NCBI RefSeq assembly: GCF_000426845.1
Contig: NZ_AUGD01000032.1
Location: 1 to 45,742, forward strand
DNA from: Bradyrhizobium sp. in8p8
GTDB lineage: Bacteria > Pseudomonadota > Alphaproteobacteria > Rhizobiales > Xanthobacteraceae
Direction: 5' to 3'
DNA: 45,742 nucleotides
Shown: piece after piece, positions 36,368 to 44,394 of the stretch
Position numbering within the stretch: position 1 is the stretch's first letter
Layout of the letters: the number at the start of each line of letters is the position of its first letter
Program-made: the position numbers and the translations under genes
The notes under the pieces: model-generated
Told to the model about the DNA's origin: nothing
The model's database searches: none
What the model saw: only the letters and a program-made list of their open reading frames with translations

Positions 36368-37207
36368 ATGACCGAAATCACGGAAGCGACCCGTCCCTCT
36401 CCCAGCATCGTCCCTGCGCCACCCCTTCTCGCCGTGCGCAACATCGAAGTCGTCTATGACGACGTCATCCTGGTGCTGCGCGGTCTCAGCCTAGACGTGC
36501 CAAAGGGCGCGATCGTGGCGCTCTTGGGCGCCAACGGCGCCGGAAAGTCGACGACGCTGAAGGCGATCTCCGGATTGCTCAAGACCGAAGACGGCGAAGT
36601 CACGCGCGGTGAGATCCTGTTCGAAGGCGAACGGATCAACGGCATTGACCCCGACAAGATCGTTCGCCGCGGCATCTTCCAGGTGATGGAGGGGCGGCGC
36701 ATCGTCGCCGACATGACATCGCTGGAGAACCTCAAGCTCGGCGCCTTCACCCGCAGGGATCGCAAGGTCGACGCCGATCTTGACATGGTCTTCAACTATT
36801 TCCCTCGCCTGAAGGAGCGGACCGGCCTTGCCGGCTATCTCTCAGGCGGCGAGCAGCAGATGCTCGCCATCGGCCGGGCCCTGATGGCACGCCCGAAGAT
36901 GATCCTGATGGACGAGCCTTCGATGGGCTTATCGCCGCTGCTGGTGAAAGAGGTGTTCTCGATCATTCAGAAGATCAACCGCGACCTCGGCGTCACCATT
37001 CTGCTCGTCGAGCAGAATGCGCGCGCTGCGCTCTCGGTGGCAAGCCACGGCTACATCATGGAACAGGGAAAGGTCGTGCTCGACGGCAGCGCGGACGAAT
37101 TGCGCGACAACGAGGACGTCAAGGAATTTTACCTCGGCGGCGCCGGCGACCAGCGCAAGAGCTTCAAGAACCTCAAGAGCTTCAAGCGGCGCAAGCGCTG
37201 GCTGTAG
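36368..37207 (+). CDS. livF: Branched-chain-type ABC transporter ATP-binding protein LivF (system 2)
   Basis: This 279-residue ATPase completes system 2. It has Walker A GANGAGKST near residue 52, signature LSGGEQQMLAIGRAL near 163, Walker B MILMDEPSMGLSP and the Gln-type switch LLVEQNAR. It ends in a basic tail (SFKRRKRWL). ATG 36368 is the natural start; a start at 36311 would translate part of the upstream repeat. Confidence 0.93.
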   Translation: MTEITEATRPSPSIVPAPPLLAVRNIEVVYDDVILVLRGLSLDVPKGAIVALLGANGAGKSTTLKAISGLLKTEDGEVTRGEILFEGERINGIDPDKIVRRGIFQVMEGRRIVADMTSLENLKLGAFTRRDRKVDADLDMVFNYFPRLKERTGLAGYLSGGEQQMLAIGRALMARPKMILMDEPSMGLSPLLVKEVFSIIQKINRDLGVTILLVEQNARAALSVASHGYIMEQGKVVLDGSADELRDNEDVKEFYLGGAGDQRKSFKNLKSFKRRKRWL

Positions 37208-37251
37208 CGTTTTCAAGCGAAGTGGGAACCGGTTCGCGTGAAGAAAAACGC
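37207..37251. repeat. Imperfect palindrome between converging livF and AGE epimerase genes
   Basis: GCGTTTTC (37207-37214) is inverted as GAAAAACGC (37243-37251). The inside reads 'aagcgaagtgggaaccggtt' and carries a second, partial symmetry. I recall this 45-base unit as a recurring bradyrhizobial intergenic repeat. Its position between two converging genes suits a two-way terminator. Confidence 0.65.
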
Positions 37252-37268
37252 GTCAATACAAGAGAGCT

Positions 37269-38423
37269 TCAATTTTCGAGCACCTGCTCCGCTTCCGTGA
37301 CTGCGCAGAGAACATGATAGAACGACGACGCAGGAATGGTGTCGATCCGCGACTTGCCGTCGCGATCGAACTGGTCGAACCAGCCGCCCTTGACGGGATG
37401 GCTGAGATAATGCCTTTCGAGCCGCACCAGCGCTGCACGAGCCTCATCAGCCGCTCCCGCCTCGCCGGACTCGGCTTGCGCGATCCACGCCTTCGCGATC
37501 TCCGTCTGCGGCCACAGCCGGCGCGTGCTGCGGCGGATGTTGCCGACGTCATCGCCTTCATCGATCAGGCACCCTGTCGCCTCGTCGCGATAGCGCAGCG
37601 CGGTGGCGAGCAGCTCCGCGCGCCGCTGCCCGGTCGGGCAGCCGGTGATGCGCTCGAAGCCCTTCAACAGCCACACCCATTCCGCCTGATGTCCCGGCTC
37701 GACGCTGACCGGCTCGATCTTCGACCAGTCCTCCTCGAAATATTCCGTCAGGATGCGCTTCTGCTTGTCGTAGAGATTGGCCAGGAACAGCGCGAAGAAT
37801 TCTCCGGCCCGGTTCTGGAACGACAGATCGTGAGTCGCCTCGAAGCACGCGATCATCGCCTCGAACAGATGCATGTGCGGGTTCTGCCGGCGCGGCAGCG
37901 AAACCGGAAGGCCCTCGTGAACGCCACCATGGGGCGAGCGCAGGTGTCCGTCGAGGAAGGCGAGCAGCGCATCGATCTCGGCGCGGACCTGCGCATCCTG
38001 GTCGAGCGCGTAGACGCTGGCGAGCGCAAACAGGATGAAGGCGTGGTCATAGGCATCGCGCCGGGCGTCCAGCACCGCGCCCTCGGGCGTCAGCCGGTGC
38101 ACATAGCCGGGCCGTCCGTCCGGCGATTTCGCTTTGGCCAGCAGGTGCGCCAACCCATTCACCGCGATCGCGCGCCCCTCGGGGTACCAGCCCATCTGTG
38201 CGGCTTTGGCATAGCACCAGATCTGGCGGGCCTGCACGAACACGCGCCGCGGCGCTGCCGCGTCCGCCGTGCCGTCACGGTGCAGCCGGTCGATGAAGCC
38301 GCCCGCAGCGTGGTCCCAGCCGACCGTCGACCACAGCGGCAAAGCCTCGTCGATCATGCGGCGCTTCAGGCGCGCCACGACGTCAGTCGCCTCATCCGCC
38401 GCAATCAGTCCATCGCCTGCCAT
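37269..38423 (-). CDS. AGE-family sugar epimerase/isomerase
   Basis: This protein of about 384 residues belongs to the N-acylglucosamine 2-epimerase (AGE)/mannose isomerase family, an (alpha/alpha)6 barrel. Conserved patches include WDHAAGGFIDRLHRDG near residue 35, RRVFVQARQIWCYAKA near 60, YDHAFILFALA, and the active-site EPGHQAEWVWLLKG near 240. Bacterial members epimerise mannose/glucose, GlcNAc/ManNAc or cellobiose. I choose ATG 38421-38423, which has AGAGGG just upstream; ATG 38465 and TTG 38483 are possible longer starts. It diverges from the PaaK-like gene. It might feed mannose-type sugars to the LPS genes, but no sequence feature fixes this. Confidence 0.85.
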   Translation of the reverse strand: MAGDGLIAADEATDVVARLKRRMIDEALPLWSTVGWDHAAGGFIDRLHRDGTADAAAPRRVFVQARQIWCYAKAAQMGWYPEGRAIAVNGLAHLLAKAKSPDGRPGYVHRLTPEGAVLDARRDAYDHAFILFALASVYALDQDAQVRAEIDALLAFLDGHLRSPHGGVHEGLPVSLPRRQNPHMHLFEAMIACFEATHDLSFQNRAGEFFALFLANLYDKQKRILTEYFEEDWSKIEPVSVEPGHQAEWVWLLKGFERITGCPTGQRRAELLATALRYRDEATGCLIDEGDDVGNIRRSTRRLWPQTEIAKAWIAQAESGEAGAADEARAALVRLERHYLSHPVKGGWFDQFDRDGKSRIDTIPASSFYHVLCAVTEAEQVLEN

Positions 38424-38509
38424 CAGGCCCTCTTCAAACCCCGCCGATGGCGGTCTGATAGCCATGCCGGCGGCGGCGCGCAACGGATGCCAACACGGAA
38501 AGAACAGCC

Positions 38510-39733
38510 ATGACCGCTCATTTCGACGCCCGCGAGACGCGGGAGCCAGCAGCGCGGGAAGCCGACCTGTTCGCCCGCCTTCCGGAGGTGCTGCAAGCGG
38601 CGATGGCCGCCCCGGCCTATGCCGAGCGGCTCAAAGCTTTGGATCCCGCCTCCGTGACCTCCAGAGCGGCTCTGGCGGGCCTGCCGGTGTTGCGCAAGTC
38701 GGAACTGCCCGCGCTGCACAAGGCCTCTGCGCCCTTCGGAGGCTTCGTGGCGTGCCCTCCCGGCTCTTTCGCCCGTCTCTTCACCTCCCCCGGTCCGATC
38801 TTCGAGCCGGAAGGGCGGCAGGCCGATCCCTGGCGAGGCGCAAGGGCGCTGTTCGCGGCCGGGTTCCGCCCCGACGATATCGTCCTCAACACCTTCAGTT
38901 ACCACCTCACCCCCGGAGGGTTCATCTTCGATGCATCGGCACGCGCGCTTGGCTGCGCCGTGATCCCAGCGGGCCCCGGCAATACCGAGCAGCAATTCGA
39001 GTTGATCGAAGCCTATCGTCCCGTGGGCTACAGCGGCACGCCGGATTTCCTGAAGATCCTCCTCGATGGCGCGGCAAGCGCCGGCCGTGACATCTCCTCC
39101 ATCAAGCGCGCGCTGGTTTCTGGCGCCGCGTTCCCGCCCTCGCTCCAGGCCGAGATCAAGGCGCGCGGTATCAACGCCTACCAGGCCTTCGGGACCGCCG
39201 ACCTTGGCCTGATCGCTTTCGAAACCGAGGCGCGCGAGGGCATGGTCGTGAACGAAGACCTGATCCTGGAGATCGTCAAGCCAGGTACCGGAGATCCGGT
39301 GGCGCCGGGCGATGTCGGCGAGATCGTGGTGACATCGCTCGACCCCCACCATCCCTGGATCCGGCTCGCGCTCGGCGATCTCACCGCGGCCCTTCCCGGC
39401 ACCAGCCCATGCGGGCGCACCAATATGCGGATCAAGGGTTGGATGGGCCGTGCGGACCAGACCACCAAGGTCAAGGGCATGTTCATCCGGCCCGAGCAGA
39501 TCGCCGAAATCGGCAAGCGCCATTCCTCACTGGGACGACTGCGCCTCGTCGTGACGCGCCAAGGCGAAACCGACGCAATGACGCTGAGGGTCGAAACGGC
39601 GGCCGCAAACGACGCGCTGGGCGAAGAGATTGCAGCCAGCTTGCGCGCCGTGACGAAACTCGGCGGCGCCGTCGAGCTGGTCAGTCCCGGCACGCTGCCG
39701 AACGACGGCAAGGTGATCTCGGACGAGCGCTAG
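38510..39733 (+). CDS. PaaK-like AMP-forming CoA ligase
   Basis: This 407-residue protein belongs to the phenylacetate-CoA ligase branch of adenylate-forming enzymes. It has a compact layout, with 'GYSGTPDFLKILLD' and AFGTADLGLIAFE near residue 225 (the adenine-binding YGxTE-like motif). It also has GEIVVTSLDPHHPWIRLALGD near 265-285 and GRADQTTKVKGMFIRPEQIAE near 318-338. The usual P-loop is degenerate here (FTSPGPIFEP near residue 90), as in several PaaK relatives of uncertain activity. It follows the Liv system 2 genes, which hints at aromatic acid catabolism. Confidence 0.86.
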   Translation: MTAHFDARETREPAAREADLFARLPEVLQAAMAAPAYAERLKALDPASVTSRAALAGLPVLRKSELPALHKASAPFGGFVACPPGSFARLFTSPGPIFEPEGRQADPWRGARALFAAGFRPDDIVLNTFSYHLTPGGFIFDASARALGCAVIPAGPGNTEQQFELIEAYRPVGYSGTPDFLKILLDGAASAGRDISSIKRALVSGAAFPPSLQAEIKARGINAYQAFGTADLGLIAFETEAREGMVVNEDLILEIVKPGTGDPVAPGDVGEIVVTSLDPHHPWIRLALGDLTAALPGTSPCGRTNMRIKGWMGRADQTTKVKGMFIRPEQIAEIGKRHSSLGRLRLVVTRQGETDAMTLRVETAAANDALGEEIAASLRAVTKLGGAVELVSPGTLPNDGKVISDER

Positions 39734-39984
39734 AAGCTGACCTCGTAACAGCGGACTATTGAAGCGCACGTGTGCGCAAAACTCCTCCGATTCCCGGGAC
39801 ATGCACGCATTTCTGCGAGCCGCGGGCGGAAAATAATGGGATTCCAAACCGCTATCAGGGAATTTCTTGTCAGATAACAGGGAATATGCGCAGCCCAAGC
39901 AGGGAAGCCTCATCGAAGCGCCGAAGTGGATGAGACAAGCGCTCGAGATCCTGACCCCGCCTGGTCTAGGACGGAAGCCGATGG
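39734..39984. other. Gene-free junction into the low-GC patch
   Basis: No supported gene lies here. CAGGGAAT occurs twice, at about 39857 and 39878, in the phrase that translates as repeated 'REF/NREY', a short motif I recall as a recurrent repeat in this bacterial group. Base composition drops from here to about 44.35 kb. Confidence 0.45.
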
Positions 39985-40430
39985 AGTCGTTTCCAGGAGT
40001 TGATGAAAGCGCGCATTATGAGTTCGTTTATCGGCGCGCTGACATCAAGGTCGCCTATTGCGCGAAGCAATTCGAGAACCATTGGAAGCATGCTCGCGAG
40101 CATCGTCAAAAACATCAAGCGCGTGATGGCCGCCGAGTACAGCCGCGAGCTATCGGCGAAGGTCTATGCCGGTCAATGTCGCTTTGCGCGGCTGGGCTAT
40201 AAACCCTGCGGACGAGGCGGCTACGCCCTCGTGCGGGAGCTCGTCGATGAAAAGATGCAGACGAGCGATGAAGAAGGGGGAGCGGAAGTACATCCAGACC
40301 GACGACACTCGCATTAGACCGGGCGATCCATGGAAATCGCCGTCGTGAAATGGATTTTCGAGCGGCTTTTCCGAGTCAGTCATCGTTTCTGAGCTCAACC
40401 AGAAAGGCCTCGTCTCGAATAGCCTTCTCG
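39985..40430 (+). pseudogene. Degraded serine recombinase (site-specific resolvase/invertase family)
   Basis: Successive frames spell consecutive parts of a large serine recombinase. Around 40000-40080 one frame reads DESAHYEFVYRRADIKVAYC. From about 40085 the next frame reads SIVKNIKRVMAAEYSRELSA and AKVYAGQCRFARLGYKP. From about 40265 a third reads KKGERKYIQTDDTRIRPG, from about 40330 a fourth reads EIAVVKWIFERLF, and then SESVIVSELNQKGLVS follows. That means at least four frameshifts. The N-terminal catalytic Ser domain and the DNA-binding C-terminus are missing. It is a dead remnant, probably of a prophage, integrative element or symbiosis-type island. Recognition rests on motif order recalled from the family. 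Confidence 0.78.
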
Positions 40431-40883
40431 CTTTCGCGCTATGCAGTCCGAAGGGTCGCCATGCCAGTGTTGGGCGCCATCCCGGTCTCAGTTGGCAAAT
40501 TACAGCGGGGGATTGCGTCGGGACCGAAAGGAAGAGCATTTCTGAAGCTGGCTCCCGCCGGGTCAGCAACTTTCAATCATGGGCCCGCTCTAGATCTTCG
40601 CCTCTAGTCTCGAGCCGAGACTGGATGGACCAGCTAAAATGGGCAGGCGCTACCGTTCACGCCAGCAAGCTACAGTGCTATCATCAGAGGGCGGCCGGTT
40701 ATGCGGTCGCAATCTCAGTTAACTCCCGCCGGCTTCCCAAGTCGGCGGTTTTTTCTATGCGATTGAACCGAGGAGATGCTTCGGTTCGGACTGGCGGATA
40801 TTAACTTGGCTTTTACACCGTTGTGCGGCCGCATCGGGTCATATAGATAGAGCCGGTGTCAGCGTCAGTTGCGTTTGAGATTC
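40431..40883. other. Gene-free stretch containing an orphan terminator
   Basis: I see no protein gene in these 453 bases. They contain a strong intrinsic terminator at 40726-40754 with nothing coding in front of it, and a GAACCGA/TCGGTTC hairpin near 40766-40788. The part before the terminator (about 40560-40725) is a candidate small RNA; the rest is probably recombinase debris. Confidence 0.5.
40726..40754 (+). terminator. Orphan intrinsic terminator
   Basis: CCGCCGGCTT pairs with AAGTCGGCGG (one G-T pair) around a CCC loop, followed by six T. It is as strong as the two gene-linked terminators in the window but has no reading frame upstream. Confidence 0.88.
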
Positions 40884-41090
40884 ATGATTACGTACAAGCA
40901 GTATCACATCCAGCGGTTTGAGCACGGCCACAAGCGCTGGGTAGCCCGCATCACACGGGCGGATGGCCAAAACATTCGCACCATCCTGCCGGCTTCTGAG
41001 CATCCCTACCTTGATACGAAACCCACCGCCTCCGCCGAGGAGGCCGAGGAGCTTGCCAAGAAAGGCATCGACTTTGGGGGTATGGTTTAA
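40884..41090 (+). CDS. Small hypothetical protein, 68 residues
   Basis: This short protein starts MITYKQYHIQRFEHGHKRW and ends KKGIDFGGMV. The pattern 'I..FE.G..RW.ARI.R.DG' with a charged, helical tail resembles small hypothetical proteins common in bradyrhizobia, but I cannot assign a fold or function. ATG 40884 is preferred over a TTG at 40869. No strong ribosome site is visible. It lies between the recombinase remnant and the IS element, so it may be cargo of the same island. Confidence 0.55.
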   Translation: MITYKQYHIQRFEHGHKRWVARITRADGQNIRTILPASEHPYLDTKPTASAEEAEELAKKGIDFGGMV

Positions 41091-41223
41091 GCGGCTCTGC
41101 AAAATCGGAGCTCTCTTCCCCTTAGCACGCGAGATCGAAGGATCCGCTAATGGCTTTCCCGATGGGCACCTCATGAACCGCCCCGGGTTTGCCGGAGGCT
41201 CCAACTCCTGTGAGGATGGAGCC

Positions 41224-41552
41224 ATGACAAGCAAGACGACGAACAAGTTTTCGCCCGAGGTCCGGGCCCGTGCGGTTCGGATGGTTCTGGATCACGCCGG
41301 CGAGCATCCGTCGCGCTGGGCGGCAGTGACATCGATTGCGGCCAAGATCGGCTGTACGCCTCAGACGCTGCATGACTGGGTCAAGAAGGCCGAGATCGAC
41401 AGCGGGCAGCGGGCCGGTGTTCCGACCGACATGGCCGAGAAGCTGAAGGCGCTGGGACGGGAGAACCGCGAGCTTCGGCAGGCAATGAGATCCTGCGCAA
41501 GGCAAGCGCCTATTTTGCGATGGCGGAGCTCGACCGCCGGTCCAAGCCATGA
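41224..41552 (+). pseudogene. IS3-family transposase orfA, frameshifted
   Basis: This is an orfA helix-turn-helix protein starting MTSKTTNKFSPEVRARAVRM, with the IS3 pattern WAAVTSIAAKIGCTPQTLHD and a leucine-zipper-like end. A one-base loss near 41483 breaks the frame after ELRQA. The lost frame would continue NEILRKASAYFAMAELDRRS and end at TGA 41550-41552. The lesion lies well before the usual programmed-frameshift site, so it is damage. Confidence 0.82.
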
Positions 41553-42150
41553 TCGCCTTCATCGATGATCATCGTGGGGCGCATGGGGTCGAGCCGATTT
41601 GCAAGGTCTTGCCGATCGCCCCCTCCACCTACCACGCCCATGTGGCCAAGCGGCGCGATCCGGCCAAGCTGTCGGCGCGCGCCGGGCAGGACGCCGCGCT
41701 GAAGATCGATATCCGGCGTGTGTTTGAGGAGAACTCTCCGTCTACGGCGTGCGCTAGGTCTGGCGACAGCTCAAGCGCGAAGGCTTTGACGTTGCCCGTT
41801 GCACAGTGTCGCGACTGATGCGGGACATGGGTTTGCAAGGGGTGATCCGCGGCAAATCCGTCAAGACTGCGATCAGCGACAAGGCGGCGCCATGTCCGCT
41901 GGATCACGTCAACCGCCAGTTCAAGGCGCCACGGCCGAACGTCCTGTGGCTCTCCGACTTCACCTATGTCGCAACCTGGACCGGCTTCGTCTACGTCACC
42001 TTTGTCATCGATGCCTATGCTCGCAGGATCGTGGGCTGGCGGGCCTCGCGGACGGCGCATGCAGGCTTCGTGCTCGATGCGCTGGAGCAGGCCCTGCATG
42101 ATCGACGGCCGTTCCATCGTGGCGGCTCGTGCACCACAGCGACAGGGGCA
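41549..42150 (+). pseudogene. IS3-family transposase orfB, broken and 3'-truncated
   Basis: This is an integrase-core transposase starting MIAFIDDHRGAHGVEPICK. There is a frameshift near 41734, and in the restored frame a TAG at 41755-41757 replaces an expected Lys codon. The core then resumes with WLSDFTYVATWTGFVYVTFV (first Asp of DDE). Another one-base loss near 42127 precedes HSDRG (second Asp). The Glu is missing because the gene is cut off. It cannot be active. Confidence 0.82.
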
Positions 42151-42196
42151 CCCTCCGTCCCCGCGGCCACTACACGAGAGTGGTTGATGCCGTGGA

Positions 42197-42709
42197 TCAT
42201 GGGACCGGCCCGCTTAGCAACGGGGCGATAAAGGTATGGAGATTGGACCCATCGAACAGATAGCCGGTGATGCCGGCCGCTTGCGCCGAGACAAGGTCGC
42301 TTTGCTTGTCTCCGATCAGGAAGCTAGCATCGATATCGACTGGATACCGCTCAAGCAGAGCTCTGATCATCCCTGGCTGCGGCTTACGACAGCTGCAGAG
42401 GACGCGGTATCGCTCAATCAATCCATCAGGATGATGCGGGCAGAATTCGAAAGCATCGATATGAGCACCAACACTAGCAAGCTCACGCGACATCCATTCG
42501 TGCAAGTTGCGAACATGGCGCTCATCGTAAAACCCCCTCGCAACTCCTGATTGGTTCGTTACGACAAACGCAAAGTACCCGGCGTCGTTGACGGCTTTTA
42601 CGGCCTGTTGGGCTCCTTCCACCCATCGGATCTTGTCCGGATCAAAAGCGTAGCCATCATCCTCATTGAGGACCCCATCACGATCAAAGAAAACTGCCGG
42701 ACGCCGCAA
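42197..42709 (-). CDS. gmhB: D-glycero-D-manno-heptose 1,7-bisphosphate 7-phosphatase
   Basis: GmhB removes the 7-phosphate between the two HldE steps of ADP-heptose synthesis. The 170-residue HAD phosphatase has the nucleophile motif FFDRDGVLNED at 7-17, then TNQSGVARG near 50. The zinc-type cluster CPHHPDG...CSCRKPQPGM lies near 90-115, and IGDKQSDLVSAQAAG near 137-151. The only possible start is TTG 42707-42709, because a stop precedes it in frame. The length is slightly short of the usual 180-190 residues. The gene sits in lower-GC DNA among mobile-element debris, 38 kb from hldD/hldE. It may have been acquired separately, or it may be one of several HAD phosphatases in this genome. Confidence 0.9.
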   Translation of the reverse strand: MRRPAVFFDRDGVLNEDDGYAFDPDKIRWVEGAQQAVKAVNDAGYFAFVVTNQSGVARGFYDERHVRNLHEWMSRELASVGAHIDAFEFCPHHPDGLIERYRVLCSCRKPQPGMIRALLERYPVDIDASFLIGDKQSDLVSAQAAGITGYLFDGSNLHTFIAPLLSGPVP

Positions 42710-43357
42710 AGCTTAATGACTCACGTTGGAGGAAAATGCCCCCAATACTCCGACAACCACTGCTTCAATTCAACATGTTGCGGTTGGATAGGATCGGTTT
42801 CTATGCCGCTCCGTCTGCCGCCCAGATCTTTGCTGTTCAGGCAAACATTGGCTTCGTTTTTGTCATTCTGATGCCGTCAGCCTACCGTCGCGTTGGTGTA
42901 AGCGCGCGAGAACAAGAGCGATTCCATCGGGAAAAGCGAGCAACAATGTTGCTGCAGACGAAACCCTCGCCAAAACCCACCACGAGAAACGCGCTGGATT
43001 GGCAGCTCAATCTATCTGGCACAGCCGACATCGAAACCAGGCTCCGTTCCTGCGGCTTCGATCAGCAAGCCCTAATCGCGCAAGTTCACGTTCAGGCCAG
43101 AGAGCCCCTCTCTCTTCTTGAGCACTTCTGAACGGCCGTAGCTTCGGCGTCTACTGTTGCTGAAAGAGATCAACCATCTTCGCCGAACCTGCAAACCTCT
43201 TGCCCATCGTAATTTATGATAAATCGAAGTGACCAAAAATTGCTGGAACCCGCTTTGGCTCCGCTGTGATAAAACGGGATCATCATGTTGATTAGGGAGC
43301 AACCACAAATTATTGTGGGTTGCGAAAAGGTTCTGCTTCGCCTCGCGGGGAGACGCG
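42710..43357. other. Gene-free AT-richer stretch with possible gene remnants
   Basis: These 648 bases have no gene I can support. On the minus strand, about 42730-42880, a 50-codon open stretch has plausible protein character (ELKQWLSEYWGHFPP before its stop) and may be the tail of a lost gene. A plus-strand frame at 42736-43131 has no recognisable features. CCACAA-ATTA-TTGTGG at 43303-43318 is a perfect palindrome 40 bases upstream of the reductase start and could be an operator. Confidence 0.5.
43303..43318. promoter_or_regulatory. Palindrome upstream of the WbpV-like reductase gene
   Basis: CCACAA and TTGTGG are perfect inverted arms separated by ATTA, within an AT-rich leader. The position suits a regulator site for the reductase-dehydratase pair. 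Confidence 0.4.
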
Positions 43358-44350
43358 ATGCACGACACGGCAGATACCGAACAGTTGCATTCGCCCAACA
43401 AAGATGGAACAACGATGCCTGATCGAGTGCTCGTGACCGGAGCGAACGGTTTCATCGGAAATCATGTGACGCCCACATTAGAGCGAGAAGGATGGTCGGT
43501 CCGTCGCGCTGTCCTTCGTTCCGCGGGCATGGACAATGAAGTTTTGATCGAGTCCATCGGGCCCAATACCGATTGGTCAGGTGCGCTTGAGGGTATCGAC
43601 TGCGTTGCGCATCTCGCCGCCCGTGTGCATCACAAACACGAGGAGCATGCTGTCCAACTTTACCATGATGTCAACGTTGCGGGCACGCTGCACCTGGCCC
43701 GCAGCGCAGCAATGGCGGGAGTGCGCCACTTCATCTTCGTGAGCACAGTTCTTGTGCATGGCCGCAGCAATGATGGTCGCCCCCCCTTCAGCGAGGAAGA
43801 TCCACCCACACCACAGGGGCTCTACGGCAAGTCTAAGGCAGCGGCGGAAGCTGGGCTGAGGAGGTTGGCGCTCGAAAACAGTATGAAGATCTCGGTGATT
43901 AGGCCACCGCTGGTCTATGGTGCGGGCGCCAAGGGCAATTTTGCTCTCCTCACGCGAGCGGTGAGCTTGGGACTACCATTACCTTTTGCAGCAATCCGCA
44001 ATCGTCGCGCCTTCCTTGCAGTGCAGAATCTCGCGTCCTTCATCCTGTGCCGGCTTACTTATCCAGATACAGAGAGCAACTTCGAAGTATTTCTCGTGGC
44101 CGACCAGGAGCAGGTCTCGACCCCTGAATTCATCGAGCGCCTAGGGAAGGCTTCCGGCAAGAAGGCACGGATCTTCAGCGTGCCGCCGAAGCTCCTCAGC
44201 ACAATGCTTGGCATGGTGGGACAGCAGAGTATGCAGGATAGTCTGATCGGCTCGCTTCAGCTCAATACCTCGAAAGCAATTGCCGCCGGATGGCGACCGC
44301 AAGTAGCTCTTGACGAGGGCTTGCGGCTCGCGCTCACTCAACACGGCTAG
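43358..44350 (+). CDS. NAD-dependent sugar epimerase/reductase (WbpV/WreQ-like 4-reductase)
   Basis: This extended SDR protein has about 330 residues. The NAD motif VLVTGANGFIGNHV comes just after the start, then the AHLAARVHH segment, FVSTVLVHG, and the catalytic Tyr-Lys in GLYGKSKAAAE. This group reduces UDP-4-keto-6-deoxy-GlcNAc to UDP-QuiNAc or UDP-FucNAc, the partner step to a WbpM-type dehydratase. That pairing is exactly what follows: the dehydratase starts 44 bases downstream on the same strand. ATG 43358 has a good GGGGAG site; ATG 43415 is closer to the family's usual N-terminus and is an alternative. The product stereochemistry is inferred. Confidence 0.84.
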   Translation: MHDTADTEQLHSPNKDGTTMPDRVLVTGANGFIGNHVTPTLEREGWSVRRAVLRSAGMDNEVLIESIGPNTDWSGALEGIDCVAHLAARVHHKHEEHAVQLYHDVNVAGTLHLARSAAMAGVRHFIFVSTVLVHGRSNDGRPPFSEEDPPTPQGLYGKSKAAAEAGLRRLALENSMKISVIRPPLVYGAGAKGNFALLTRAVSLGLPLPFAAIRNRRAFLAVQNLASFILCRLTYPDTESNFEVFLVADQEQVSTPEFIERLGKASGKKARIFSVPPKLLSTMLGMVGQQSMQDSLIGSLQLNTSKAIAAGWRPQVALDEGLRLALTQHG

Positions 44351-44394
44351 ATTGCTGGATGAGTGGAGGCTTGATGGCATTCAGTGGTCGGCGG

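Larger units (their letters stand above)
41174..42150 (+). mobile_element. Truncated, inactive IS3-family insertion sequence
   Basis: The left end begins TGAACCGCCCCGGGTTTGCC at 41174, typical of IS3-family terminal repeats that start with TG. Overlapping orfA and orfB (ATGA at 41549-41552) follow. Similarity stops just after the second catalytic Asp (HSDRG, about 42132-42149), so the last third of orfB and the right inverted repeat are gone. I see no right end or target duplication. gmhB, in the opposite orientation, ends 47 bases further on. Confidence 0.85.

Noticed and set aside
41460..41560. Programmed -1 frameshift joining IS3 orfA and orfB
   Set aside because: The frame break lies inside orfA after a one-base loss, not at a slippery sequence. 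orfB carries further lesions and a stop, so the element is simply broken.
42736..43131. 131-codon plus-strand frame in the low-GC patch
   Set aside because: It has no ribosome site, motif or plausible composition, and it overlaps a possible gene remnant on the other strand.
43072..43455. 127-codon minus-strand frame overlapping the reductase start
   Set aside because: It runs across the reductase promoter and start region and has no recognisable domain.
39734..44373. tRNA or direct-repeat attachment site for the island
   Set aside because: I looked for a tRNA or tRNA 3' end and for flanking direct repeats around both borders and found none by eye.
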